Assembly: GCF_000282975.1 (NCBI RefSeq)
Contig: NZ_ALJC01000121.1
Location: forward strand, 1 to 34,633
DNA from: Pseudomonas psychrophila HA-4
Lineage (GTDB): Bacteria > Pseudomonadota > Gammaproteobacteria > Pseudomonadales > Pseudomonadaceae
Reading direction: 5' to 3'
DNA: 34,633 nucleotides
A program made the position numbers and the translations under genes. Below are positions 8,524-16,889 of the stretch, one piece after another. Below the pieces are notes generated by a model. The model searched no databases, was not told the DNA's origin, and was given only the letters and a program-made list of their open reading frames with translations. Numbering within the stretch: the first letter of the stretch is position 1; every line of letters starts with the position of its first letter.

Positions 8524-10011
8524 TCAAGCCGTGCCTTTGGCAACGGCTGTTTGCGGGCTACTCAGGCGGCACAGGCCGTAATAAATCGCCGCACCGAGAA
8601 ACGATCCAGTGAACCAACCGAAGTCATAAAACCAGCTGAAGGCGCTGCTGCCCAAGGACAAGAGGGTCAAGACCACAGGGACGCCGAAAGCGATAAAGCC
8701 GTTCCAGTTCCAAGCCGGGTAAACACCGTCGCGGTACAGCCCTGCAAGGTCGAGTTTTTGCTGACGGATGATGAAGTAGTCGACCACCATGATCCCGGCA
8801 ATCGGCCCTAGTAGGCTGGAGTAACCCAGCAGCCAATTGGAGTACACGGTTTCGAGGCTGACATCAGACACCAGCAGGCCGAGTTTTTTGAGCAACTCGT
8901 GCCCCATTAGCGCCAGCCCTACTAGGCCCGTCAGCATCACCGCCTTGGTGCGGTTTATCAGCTTGGGCGCGATGTTCTGGAAGTCATTGGTGGGCGACAC
9001 GATGTTGGCCGCCGTGTTGGTGGACAAGGTCGCGATGATGATTAGCGCCATGGCCAGCGCGACCCAGACAGGGCTTTGGATGTGGCCGATCAGACTGACC
9101 GGGTCAGAGACCGTTACGCCGACCAGTTTCTGGGACGCTGCGGTCATCACCACGCCCAGGGCTGCGAACAGGAACATGGTCAACGGCAAGCCAAATATTT
9201 GCCCCAATATCTGGTCTTTCTGGCTTTTGGCGTAGCGGCTGAAATCGGGAATATTCAGCGACAAGGTGGCCCAAAATCCCACCATCGCGGTCAAGCCTGC
9301 AAAGAAGTAGCCATACACGCTGGCACCCTCGGGACGCTTGGGCGGTTGAGCCAACAACTCGGTCATCGACACATTGGGCAAGGCCCATACCAGCAAGCCG
9401 ACACCCACCAGCACCAACAGCGGCGCAGACAGGGTTTCGAGCCATTTGATTGATTCGGCGCCGCGCAAGACCACCCACAAATTGAGCGCCCAAAACAGCA
9501 TGAAGCCGATCACTTCCCCGGTGCCGCCGAGGCTTTTCCAGCCCTCGAATATCGACCCCAGAAACAGGTGAATGGCCAGGCCACCAAACAGCGTTTGGAT
9601 CCCGAACCAGCCGCAAGCCACCAGTGCCCGAATCAGACACGGCACATTGGAACCCAAGATGCCAAACGAAGAACGCAGCAGCACTGGAAACGGAATCCCG
9701 TATTTGGTGCCCGCAAAGGCGTTCAGGGTCAGGGGGATCAACACCACGATATTGGCCAGCAAAATCGCCAGCAGCGCTTCACCCACCGATAGCCCGAAGT
9801 AGGCCGTGAGAACACCGCCCAAAGTGTAGGTGGGCACGCAAATCGACATACCGATCCACAGCGCGGTGATGTGCCATTTGTTCCAGGTACGTTCGTGAAC
9901 TTTAGTGGGGGCGATGTCGTGGTTGTAGCGGGGGCTGTCGAGAATTTCAGGCCCGGCTTCCAACTCGTACAAACCGTTACGTTCGGTGACTTGGGATCTG
10001 CTCGGTTGCAT
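8524..10011 (-). CDS. NCS1-family nucleobase permease, probably for uracil/thymine
   Basis: A 495-residue NCS1 (cytosine/purine/uracil/thiamine/allantoin) cation symporter. The conserved N-terminal text (DIAPTKVHERTWNKWHITALWIGM) leads into TM1, and about 12 hydrophobic segments follow, including SSFGILGSNVPCLIRALVAC and the NIPDFSRYAKS motif before TM7. In NCS1 proteins the latter region helps form the substrate site. Its place in a pyrimidine-catabolic cluster suggests import of uracil, thymine or their dihydro forms; allantoin or hydantoin cannot be excluded. It is the first gene of the leftward operon. In P. aeruginosa a similar transporter gene sits in the same order beside the dihydropyrimidinase gene (from memory). 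Confidence 0.88.
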   Translation of the reverse strand: MQPSRSQVTERNGLYELEAGPEILDSPRYNHDIAPTKVHERTWNKWHITALWIGMSICVPTYTLGGVLTAYFGLSVGEALLAILLANIVVLIPLTLNAFAGTKYGIPFPVLLRSSFGILGSNVPCLIRALVACGWFGIQTLFGGLAIHLFLGSIFEGWKSLGGTGEVIGFMLFWALNLWVVLRGAESIKWLETLSAPLLVLVGVGLLVWALPNVSMTELLAQPPKRPEGASVYGYFFAGLTAMVGFWATLSLNIPDFSRYAKSQKDQILGQIFGLPLTMFLFAALGVVMTAASQKLVGVTVSDPVSLIGHIQSPVWVALAMALIIIATLSTNTAANIVSPTNDFQNIAPKLINRTKAVMLTGLVGLALMGHELLKKLGLLVSDVSLETVYSNWLLGYSSLLGPIAGIMVVDYFIIRQQKLDLAGLYRDGVYPAWNWNGFIAFGVPVVLTLLSLGSSAFSWFYDFGWFTGSFLGAAIYYGLCRLSSPQTAVAKGTA

Positions 10012-10478
10012 GCTCGCTCACTCTCTTGTTTGGAGGCTCTTGTTTTAGTGATTGGCTCTGCACACGGACGCAGAGCGTTTCCCTTAAGATTTAGGTCATC
10101 CGGTATAGGCAGCGGTAATCAAAAACTGTGCCGACTAAGTTGCAGTGCTCACCCACATCGGTGCTCACACCTTATAACTGGCTGGTTTTGAAGCGCTTTC
10201 AATTATTCCTGCCGCGCCTTTAAACCCTGCCTCAAAACATTTATCGGTTTTTTAATAGAACTAAACGAAACATATCAGTGCAGGCTTATTTACTTTTATT
10301 CGCTGCGTGGCGTTCTCCGAGCGCTTCAAGCACCTGATTTAGCATAAGAAACTTCGCCTATATTTTATTCCTGTCAAGTGCGCCGAAATGGTGAGGGGGC
10401 GCACCATTTTGGTGTTTAAAATAATTATTCCTTTAAATTCATATAGTTATTAAACAAATACTGTCCTAAAAATATTAT

Positions 10479-10507
10479 TTGCTCATTCGCTAACAACCCA
10501 CTAGATT
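10479..10507 (+). promoter_or_regulatory. Candidate sigma70 promoter of pydB-pydX-pydA
   Basis: TTGCTC (10479-10484), a 17-bp spacer and TAGATT (10502-10507) form a moderate -35/-10 pair about 100 bases before the pydB start. The -10 overlaps the left edge of the palindrome at 10505-10538, as expected if a repressor blocks RNA polymerase there. Confidence 0.4.
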
Positions 10508-10538
10508 TCATTCCTGTCACCAGTGACAGGAATGAAAT
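10505..10538. promoter_or_regulatory. Perfect 34-bp palindrome, probable operator of the RutR/PydR-like regulator
   Basis: Arms 10505-10520 and 10523-10538 are exact reverse complements separated by CA. The core is CCTGTCA-N4-TGACAGG (10513-10530). The same core with one change occurs at 15650-15667, upstream of the TetR-family gene of this locus. TetR-type dimers bind such palindromes. The position just downstream of the candidate -10 suggests repression of pydB. Confidence 0.6.
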
Positions 10539-10605
10539 TCTGTACTACGGTCGTAATAACAACATTAGAACTGGCCATAGCCGGTCTGCCTGCGAGGAAC
10601 TTGTT

Positions 10606-12045
10606 ATGTCACTGTTAATCCGTGGCGCTACGCTTGTGACCCATGATGAAAGTTATTGTGCTGATGTTTATTGTGCAGACGGTCTAATTCGCGCAATAGG
10701 AACTGATCTTGATGTTCCGGCTGGTTGCGAAGTGCTGGATGGCAGCGGTCAATATCTGCTTCCCGGCGGTATCGATCCGCACACGCATATGCAATTACCG
10801 TTTATGGGAACTGTGGCCAGTGAAGACTTTTTCAGTGGCACAGCGGCCGGTCTGGCGGGCGGTACAACGTCGATTATTGACTTTGTGATTCCCAACCCTC
10901 AGCAGTCGTTGCTGGAGGCGTTTCACCAATGGCGCGGCTGGGCTGAGAAGTCAGCGTCGGACTACGGTTTTCATGTCGCGATAACGTGGTGGAGCGAGCA
11001 GGTTCGCGAGGAAATGGCCGAACTGGTCAGCCAGCACGGGGTTAACAGTTTCAAGCATTTCATGGCCTACAAAAACGCGATCATGGCCGCCGACGACACG
11101 CTGGTGGCCAGTTTTGAGCGCTGCTTGGAACTCGGCGCTGTGCCGACCGTGCATGCCGAAAACGGCGAGCTGGTGTACCACTTGCAGCGCAAGCTCATGG
11201 CCCAAGGCATCACCGGCCCAGAAGCGCACCCGCTGTCGCGCCCTTCGCAAGTTGAAGGCGAAGCCGCCAGCCGGGCCATTCGCATCGCGCAAACCATTGG
11301 GACGCCGTTGTACTTGGTGCATGTCTCGACCCGTGAGGCCCTCGACGAAATTACCTACGCTCGCAGTCAAGGCCAGCCGGTGTATGGCGAAGTACTTGCC
11401 GGGCACTTGCTGCTTGATGACAGCGTGTACCAGCACCCCGACTGGCAAACCGCCGCGGGTTATGTGATGAGCCCACCTTTCCGCCCGCGCGGTCACCAGG
11501 AGGCGCTGTGGCACGGTTTGCAATCAGGCAACTTGCACACCACGGCCACCGATCACTGCTGCTTCTGCGCCGAACAAAAGGCCGCCGGACGCGACGATTT
11601 CAGCAAGATCCCCAACGGCACGGCAGGCATTGAAGACCGCATGGCGGTGCTGTGGGATGAAGGCGTGAATACCGGGCGCTTGTCGATGCAAGAGTTCGTG
11701 GCGCTGACCTCGACCAACACCGCGAAGATTTTCAATCTTTACCCTCGCAAGGGCTCGATCCGGGTGGGCGCCGATGCCGATCTGGTGCTGTGGGACCCGC
11801 ATGGCACGCGCACTATTTCCGCTAAAACTCACCACCAACAGGTCGATTTCAATATTTTCGAAGGCAAAACCGTACGCGGCGTACCCAGTCACACCATTAG
11901 CCAAGGTCGCGTCGTGTGGGCCGATGGAGACTTGCGCGCAGAACGCGGGGCAGGCCGTTACATCGAACGCCCGGCCTACCCCGCCGTGTTTGATCTGCTA
12001 AAAAAGCGCGCCGAGCATCACCAGCCAGTCGCTGTAAAGCGCTGA
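10606..12045 (+). CDS. pydB: Dihydropyrimidinase (D-hydantoinase family)
   Basis: A 479-residue cyclic amidohydrolase that opens dihydrouracil or dihydrothymine to the N-carbamoyl-beta-amino acid, the second step of the reductive pathway. All the di-zinc centre residues are in their family positions: His59 and His61 (DPHTH), the carbamylated Lys150 (NSFKHF), His183 (TVHAENGE), His239 (YLVHVS) and Asp316 (TATDHCC). Length matches bacterial dihydropyrimidinases. The ATG at 10606 has GAGGA about 8 bases upstream. It is first in the rightward operon, 58 bases before pydX. Hydantoinases acting on other rings share this fold, but the adjoining dihydropyrimidine dehydrogenase genes make the pyrimidine role very likely. 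Confidence 0.94.
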   Translation: MSLLIRGATLVTHDESYCADVYCADGLIRAIGTDLDVPAGCEVLDGSGQYLLPGGIDPHTHMQLPFMGTVASEDFFSGTAAGLAGGTTSIIDFVIPNPQQSLLEAFHQWRGWAEKSASDYGFHVAITWWSEQVREEMAELVSQHGVNSFKHFMAYKNAIMAADDTLVASFERCLELGAVPTVHAENGELVYHLQRKLMAQGITGPEAHPLSRPSQVEGEAASRAIRIAQTIGTPLYLVHVSTREALDEITYARSQGQPVYGEVLAGHLLLDDSVYQHPDWQTAAGYVMSPPFRPRGHQEALWHGLQSGNLHTTATDHCCFCAEQKAAGRDDFSKIPNGTAGIEDRMAVLWDEGVNTGRLSMQEFVALTSTNTAKIFNLYPRKGSIRVGADADLVLWDPHGTRTISAKTHHQQVDFNIFEGKTVRGVPSHTISQGRVVWADGDLRAERGAGRYIERPAYPAVFDLLKKRAEHHQPVAVKR

Positions 12046-12103
12046 GTGCATAACCACTGCCCGTTAGAGGCAGAACGCTTCCCACAACCGTGAGGCAATT
12101 ACT

Positions 12104-13471
12104 GTGATCAAGTCCCTGAATCATTTACCGCATCCCCATGAAAATGCCCTGGTGCTGGCCAGTCATTTCACCGATCTGGCCCCCCCCCTGACCGCACGCC
12201 AGGCCGAACTGGAAAGCTCGCGCTGCTTATATTGCTACGACGCACCTTGCGTGAATGCGTGCCCCAGTGACATCGATATCCCGTCGTTTATTCGCAATAT
12301 CCAGCAGGAAAACGTGCAAGGTGCAGCACAGAAAATTCTCTCGGCCAATATCCTCGGCGGCAGTTGCGCCCGAGTGTGCCCGACCGAAGTGCTGTGCCAG
12401 CAAGCATGTGTGCGCAACAACGCGCAAGAGTGCGCCCCGGTGTTGATCGGCCTCTTGCAGCGTTACGCTATCGACCACGCGCAGTTCAGTGAGCACCCGT
12501 TCAAGCGGGCGGCCCCCACTGGCAAACGTATTGCCGTGGTGGGTGCGGGCCCCGCCGGACTGGCATGTGCCCATCGACTGGCCGTGCACGGGCATGAGGT
12601 GGTGATTTTCGAAGCGCGGGATAAATCCGGCGGACTTAATGAATACGGGATTGCCAAATACAAACTGGTGGACGATTTCGCCCAGCGCGAAGTCGACTTC
12701 GTGTTGCAGATCGGCGGCATCGAGGTGCGTCATGGGCAGCGCTTGGGCGACAACCTGAACCTGAGTGAACTGCACCAGCAGTTTGATTCTGTTTTTCTGG
12801 CCATCGGCCTGGCGGCCAGTCGGCAACTGGGGCTGCCTCACGAAGACGCCCCCGGCGTGCTGGCCGCCACTGACTACATCCGCGAGCTGCGCCAAAGCGA
12901 CGACTTGACCCAACTGCCCTTGGCCGAGCGCTGCATTGTGCTGGGCGCGGGCAACACGGCGATCGACATGGCGGTACAAATGGCCCGTCTTGGCGCCCGC
13001 GAGGTGAACTTGGTGTACCGCCGTGGGTTGCAAGACATGGGTGCCACTGAGCACGAGCAAGACATTGCCAAGGCCAATCAGGTACGCCTGATGACATGGG
13101 CACAACCCGACGAAGTATTGTTGGATGAACAGGGCCAAGTCCGCGGCATGCGCTTTGCCCGCACCAAACTCGAGGACGGGCGTTTAGTCAAAACCGGCGA
13201 AACCTTTGAAGTGGCCGCCGATGCTGTGTTCAAGGCCATCGGCCAAACCTTTGATGAATCGGCGCTGAGCGATCCACTGGCGCACTCACTGCAACGCACA
13301 GGCGATCGCATTGCGGTCGACGAGCAACTGCGCACCAGCGTGCCGGGGGTGTATGCCGGAGGCGACTGCACCTCGCTCGGGCAAGACCTCACCGTACAAG
13401 CTGTGCAGCACGGCAAGCTGGCCGCAGAGGCCATTCATGCCCAACTCATGCTTAACCAGGAGGCTGCGTAA
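12104..13471 (+). CDS. pydX: NAD(P)-dependent dihydropyrimidine dehydrogenase, FAD/Fe-S subunit
   Basis: A 455-residue flavoprotein (PreT/PydX type) that passes electrons between NAD(P)H and the PydA subunit during reduction of uracil and thymine. The N-terminus has two cysteine groups for [4Fe-4S] clusters (CLYCYDAPCVNACP near residue 42, CARVCPTEVLCQQACV near 88). Two dinucleotide-binding folds follow: VVGAGPAGLACAHRLA for FAD and VLGAGNTAIDMAVQMARLGA for NAD(P)H. The C-terminal GVYAGGDCT is the usual FAD-contacting motif. Translation starts at GTG 12104 with GAGG 9 bases upstream. A run of nine C lies at 12180-12188, codons 26-28. The stop codon touches the pydA start, so the two subunits are co-translated. 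Confidence 0.93.
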   Translation: MIKSLNHLPHPHENALVLASHFTDLAPPLTARQAELESSRCLYCYDAPCVNACPSDIDIPSFIRNIQQENVQGAAQKILSANILGGSCARVCPTEVLCQQACVRNNAQECAPVLIGLLQRYAIDHAQFSEHPFKRAAPTGKRIAVVGAGPAGLACAHRLAVHGHEVVIFEARDKSGGLNEYGIAKYKLVDDFAQREVDFVLQIGGIEVRHGQRLGDNLNLSELHQQFDSVFLAIGLAASRQLGLPHEDAPGVLAATDYIRELRQSDDLTQLPLAERCIVLGAGNTAIDMAVQMARLGAREVNLVYRRGLQDMGATEHEQDIAKANQVRLMTWAQPDEVLLDEQGQVRGMRFARTKLEDGRLVKTGETFEVAADAVFKAIGQTFDESALSDPLAHSLQRTGDRIAVDEQLRTSVPGVYAGGDCTSLGQDLTVQAVQHGKLAAEAIHAQLMLNQEAA

Positions 13472-14746
13472 ATGGCCGATCTCTCGATTAATTTCGCCGG
13501 TATCAAAGCCCCTAACCCTTTTTGGCTGGCCTCCGCGCCGCCCACCGACAAAGCCTACAACGTGGTCCGTGCCTATGAAGCGGGCTGGGGCGGCGTGGTC
13601 TGGAAAACCCTAGGAGAAGACCCTGCAGCGGTCAACGTGTCCTCGCGCTATTCGGCGCATTTCGGGCCTAACCGCGAAGTCATGGGTATCAACAATATCG
13701 AGCTGATTACTGACCGTTCGCTTGAAATCAACTTGCGTGAAATTACCCAAGTCAAAAAGGACTGGCCGGACCGGGCGCTGATTGTGTCGCTGATGGTGCC
13801 GTGCGAAGAACAGGCCTGGAAATACATTTTGCCGCTGGTCGAGGCCACGGGCGCTGATGGCATCGAGCTCAATTTTGGCTGCCCCCACGGCATGCCGGAG
13901 CGCGGTATGGGTGCGGCGGTTGGCCAGGTGCCCGAATACGTGGAAATGGTCACGCGCTGGTGCAAGACCTATTGCTCGCTGCCGGTGATTGTCAAACTCA
14001 CACCCAACATCACCGATGTGCGCCTTAGCGCCCGTGCGGCTTATCGCGGCGGCGCGGATGCGGTGTCGCTGATCAACACCATCAACTCGATCACCAGCGT
14101 CGACCTTGAGCGCATGGTCGCGTTGCCCATGGTGGGAACGCAGAGCACCCATGGCGGTTACTGCGGCTCGGCAGTCAAGCCGATAGCGCTGAATATGGTG
14201 GCCGAAATTGCCCGCGATCCTCAGACCCAAGGCTTGCCGATTTGTGGGATTGGCGGCATTGGCAGTTGGCGCGACGCGGCCGAATTCATCGCGCTAGGGT
14301 GTGGCGCAGTGCAAGTCTGCACAGCCGCCATGCTGCACGGATTTCGGATCGTTGACGAAATGAAAGACGGCTTGTCGCGTTGGATGGACAGCCAAGGGTA
14401 TTCGAGTCTGGAGGAGTTTTCGGGGCGTGCGGTGGGCAATACCACGGACTGGAAATATCTGGATATAAACTACCAAGTTATTGCCAAGATCGATCAGCAA
14501 GCATGCATTGGCTGTGGTCGCTGCCATATTGCCTGCGAAGACACCTCTCACCAGGCGATTGCCAGCTTGAAGTTGGCTGACGGAACCCATCGTTATGAAG
14601 TGATTGATGACGAGTGCGTGGGTTGCAATCTGTGTCAGATCACCTGCCCGGTCGAGGACTGTATCGAGATGGTGCCGCAAAGCACTGGCAAGCCATTTTT
14701 GGACTGGAACCATGATCCGCGTAACCCGTACCACGTAGCTTCGTAG
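13472..14746 (+). CDS. pydA: NAD-dependent dihydropyrimidine dehydrogenase, catalytic subunit
   Basis: A 424-residue PreA/PydA protein that reduces the uracil or thymine ring, the first step of the pathway. Residues 1 to about 310 form a dihydroorotate-dehydrogenase-like FMN barrel, and the motif NFGCPHGMPERGMG carries the predicted catalytic Cys137. The C-terminal part holds two ferredoxin-type [4Fe-4S] motifs, CIGCGRCHIAC and CVGCNLCQITC followed by CPVEDC. The arrangement matches bacterial two-subunit enzymes and the C-terminal half of mammalian DPD. The ATG directly follows the pydX TAA, with AGGAGG-like text inside the end of pydX. It is the last gene of the rightward operon. Confidence 0.95.
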   Translation: MADLSINFAGIKAPNPFWLASAPPTDKAYNVVRAYEAGWGGVVWKTLGEDPAAVNVSSRYSAHFGPNREVMGINNIELITDRSLEINLREITQVKKDWPDRALIVSLMVPCEEQAWKYILPLVEATGADGIELNFGCPHGMPERGMGAAVGQVPEYVEMVTRWCKTYCSLPVIVKLTPNITDVRLSARAAYRGGADAVSLINTINSITSVDLERMVALPMVGTQSTHGGYCGSAVKPIALNMVAEIARDPQTQGLPICGIGGIGSWRDAAEFIALGCGAVQVCTAAMLHGFRIVDEMKDGLSRWMDSQGYSSLEEFSGRAVGNTTDWKYLDINYQVIAKIDQQACIGCGRCHIACEDTSHQAIASLKLADGTHRYEVIDDECVGCNLCQITCPVEDCIEMVPQSTGKPFLDWNHDPRNPYHVAS

Positions 14747-14799
14747 CATTTACGCCGAGAGAGCTGGCGCGGGCTGCGATCTGTTAAAGATCAAATGAT

Positions 14800-14835
14800 C
14801 GCGAGACAATCGAGCCTCGACCGGCTGCTCCCACA
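14800..14835 (-). repeat. REP-like intergenic element, copy 2 (inverted)
   Basis: Reverse-complement copy of the element at 6753-6787. It lies between the convergent ends of pydA and the TetR-family gene, with adjoining REP-like text (GCGCGGGCTGCGATC) from 14767. It may help terminate transcription from both sides. Confidence 0.75.
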
Positions 14836-14878
14836 AAGGTTTAGCCCACCACTCAGAGCTGTGCAGCCAGGAGCAGGC

Positions 14879-15499
14879 TCACGGCTCCAGGCCGATCCCC
14901 CGCAGGATGATACTAGTAACACTGTGTACCGCACGCTCGAACTGAATGTCCGACAGAGGCTGGTGCTCGTTCAGAATATTTACCTGATGGTCAAAGTCCG
15001 CGTAATGCTGAGTCGAGGCCCAGATCATGTACAGCACGCTGGACGGTTCGACCGCCAAAATCCGTTTGTCTGCTACCCACTGGCGGATTTTGGCTTCTTT
15101 CATTTTCGCCCAGTCATACAGGCTTGCATCCAGCCTCAGCCCCAGCATCGGGGCGCCGTGGATGATTTCATCTGCCCACACTTTCGAGCCATAAGGCCGT
15201 GTCCGCGAGTGGGTCATTTTGGCCCGTATATAACTGCTGAGCACCAGCCGCGGATCGTCATAGGTTTCAAAGCACAGCGCATCCTGCTTCCACACCTCAA
15301 GCAAGCCCAACAACACTGCGTTGTAGAGCTCGGTTTTGGTGCTGAAGTAGTAGTGCAAATTGGAGCGCGGCAATTCAACTTCTGCGGCGATATCGGCCAT
15401 CGCGGCGCCAGCAAATCCTTTTTCGGCAAAAACCTTTTCAGCGCCAAGCAGGATTTTATCGACGTTGCTGCGACGAATTTCGATCTTGTGATTACTCAT
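14879..15499 (-). CDS. TetR-family repressor, RutR/PydR-like
   Basis: A 206-residue TetR regulator. The N-terminal helix-turn-helix spans about residues 12-58 (VDKILLGAEKVFAEKGFAGA...SNLHYYFSTKTELYNAVL), and the C-terminal ligand domain resembles the RutR/YcdC family, which in E. coli senses uracil and thymine. Motifs recalling that family are ADEIIHGAPML and YMIWASTQHYADF. Its position after pydA, convergent with the operon, matches the regulator gene of pyrimidine-degradation loci in other pseudomonads. I infer that it represses the pyd genes and that a pyrimidine or catabolite relieves this. GAGGG lies about 9 bases before the ATG. A palindrome like the one before pydB lies about 150 bases upstream. 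Confidence 0.85.
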   Translation of the reverse strand: MSNHKIEIRRSNVDKILLGAEKVFAEKGFAGAAMADIAAEVELPRSNLHYYFSTKTELYNAVLLGLLEVWKQDALCFETYDDPRLVLSSYIRAKMTHSRTRPYGSKVWADEIIHGAPMLGLRLDASLYDWAKMKEAKIRQWVADKRILAVEPSSVLYMIWASTQHYADFDHQVNILNEHQPLSDIQFERAVHSVTSIILRGIGLEP

Positions 15500-15649
15500 T
15501 GCGTCGTGCCCTCAGCATCGCGATTCGTCGGTGTATGACCTGGTATGTGCTTGCCCTGATCAATGCATGCCATTCAATTGAATAGCAGGTAAGGGCCGTG
15601 GCAATAAGATGATTTATTTTGGATTGTGTGTCGTCTGAAAAGTACCTGC

Positions 15650-15667
15650 CCTGTTATTTCTGACAGG
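15650..15667. promoter_or_regulatory. Second copy of the candidate PydR operator
   Basis: CCTGTTA-N4-TGACAGG, which differs from the perfect palindrome core at 10513-10530 by one half-site base and in the spacer. It lies between the divergent regulator gene and the LuxR-type gene, about 150 bases from each start, so it may serve autoregulation of the repressor. Confidence 0.5.
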
Positions 15668-15798
15668 TTCCAACGAGAACGGAACGGTTTATAACAACAC
15701 TCACGCCAGAGAAAAATCCTACGGATTATCCTTTCTTTCTTACAAGGATATTTCCTACGGCCAGCTACGCTTTTTTTGATCTATGGGAGTGCCCTGCC

Positions 15799-16092
15799 AT
15801 GCATCAGTCTTACTCAACAACCAGTGAACCAATAGCACGCCGTATGAGACCCGCAGAGCATCAAGAGAACAGTGACAGCGCCATCAAACTCACACCAAAA
15901 GAAAAAGAGGTACTCGCTTGGGGTGCGATGGGGAAAACCTCGTGGGAAATTGCCTTGATCCTCAAATGCACCGAATCAGGGGTCAATTTCCATTTCGCTA
16001 ATATTCGCCTCAAATTTGGCGTGTCAACCCGCGCCTCAGCCTTGATCAAAGCAACAGCCTTGGGGCTGGTCACACCCTACGGACCGCCTTAG
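15799..16092 (+). CDS. Single-domain LuxR-type (GerE) DNA-binding protein
   Basis: A 97-residue protein made almost entirely of a LuxR C-terminal DNA-binding domain, residues about 29-92: LTPKEKEVLAWGAMGKTSWE, then IALILKCTESGVNFHFANIR and LKFGVSTRASALIKATALGL. The EVLxWxAxGK, EIA and FHxxNIxxKxxVxxR positions typical of quorum-sensing LuxR proteins are kept. No autoinducer-binding or receiver domain is present; residues 1-28 are polar and probably disordered. GGGAG lies about 9 bases before the ATG. It may act as a small transcription factor or interfere with full-length LuxR proteins. Targets are unknown, and the divergent RutR-like gene gives no clear functional link. Confidence 0.82.
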   Translation: MHQSYSTTSEPIARRMRPAEHQENSDSAIKLTPKEKEVLAWGAMGKTSWEIALILKCTESGVNFHFANIRLKFGVSTRASALIKATALGLVTPYGPP

Positions 16093-16280
16093 AGAACATG
16101 GATGCCCACGTTATAGACTGCGTCGGTGTTAATACGCACGTAATCAGGGCATCACATCGTTTCAAACACGTCTTTTACACCTGAATCGCACCTGTCTCAC
16201 GAGAACAAACTTTTATCTGCCAAACATCGCGTAACGCTAATATCGCGCTACGCTTAGCAACCAAACGACGTACTGGCGGA

Positions 16281-16637
16281 TTAAGGTGACGGTGGCAGCT
16301 CGATCACATTGGTTTCAATGCCTTCGAGTTTAGGTTTTAACTTGATCTGGTCCTGAGCCTCTTTGGCTTTGGCTTCAGTCGCAAATGGCCCGATCAAAAA
16401 ATGCTGCACGCCATCTTTTTCTAAAATGTAAGTGACAAAACCGTTGTCAAGAAGCCTGCCCGTGGTGTCAGTAATCGTGGCTCTTTGGCCTTCAGTGAGC
16501 TCCAGCGCCCAATGAGCAACCGGTACCTGGACCACCGTTGATTCAGAAGCAGCTTTAGCCCGCTCGATTTTATCGTTAGACTCCTGACCGCAAGCCGTCA
16601 AGGCCAATATTGCTGTCATCACGATGACTTTACGCAC
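16281..16637 (-). CDS. Small lipoprotein with a SPOR-like region
   Basis: A 118-residue protein with signal peptide MRKVIVMTAILALTACG, where LTAC is a lipobox. The last 55 residues (FVTYILEKDGVQHFLIGPFA and TEAKAKEAQDQIK) have the pattern of a SPOR fold (xVxVGPF...AxxAxxxL), which in other proteins binds denuded peptidoglycan. The match is by pattern only. The start is GTG at 16637, with AGGGGA about 7 bases upstream; an ATG seven codons later would spoil the signal peptide. The gene is monocistronic, facing away from rsmE. Confidence 0.7.
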   Translation of the reverse strand: MRKVIVMTAILALTACGQESNDKIERAKAASESTVVQVPVAHWALELTEGQRATITDTTGRLLDNGFVTYILEKDGVQHFLIGPFATEAKAKEAQDQIKLKPKLEGIETNVIELPPSP

Positions 16638-16889
16638 TGCGTTTCCCCTATCTATTTGAGTGGGTCGATTTTATCACTGAGGCAGCGGCCTTTGCTCTCC
16701 TTGAACAAATCCAATCCGCCCCTATTTTAGGTTCATCTGCGAGAGTTTCCCGCGTGCAGGGAATTTTACATCTGGCAGTGACGTCTGTAATGAGCGGCGC
16801 ATTTATATGCTCTTAGCAGTATTCTGTAGCCATGACCGAAGCCGCACCGTCTCAGAGACGTGCCTTACAAAGCCATCAAGGAGCAAAAA

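Larger units (their letters stand above)
10012..10605. promoter_or_regulatory. Divergent control region between the transporter-pydC and pydBXA operons
   Basis: A 594-bp, AT-rich region with no gene. It holds the operator-like palindrome at 10505-10538, a candidate sigma70 promoter at 10479-10507, an isolated half-site CCTGTCA at 10370-10376, a hairpin or operator with arms AAATGGTG/CACCATTT at 10386-10393 and 10402-10409, and a direct repeat GTGCTCAC at 10145-10152 and 10161-10168 on the transporter side. I could not place a convincing promoter for the leftward operon. Confidence 0.6.

Noticed and set aside
7221..8612. 463-codon open frame on the plus strand opposite pydC
   Set aside because: It is the antisense shadow of a well-conserved M20 enzyme. 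Its translation is rich in His, Arg and Gln with no recognisable domain.
10122..10145. Possible sigma54 element near CTGTGCCGACTAAGTTGCAG
   Set aside because: The GG/GC spacing does not fit the -24/-12 rule, and the pyd locus has no sigma54 activator nearby.
12227..13138. 303-codon minus-strand frame inside pydX
   Set aside because: Antisense of a clear flavoprotein with all motifs intact on the plus strand; GC-rich third positions create such frames.
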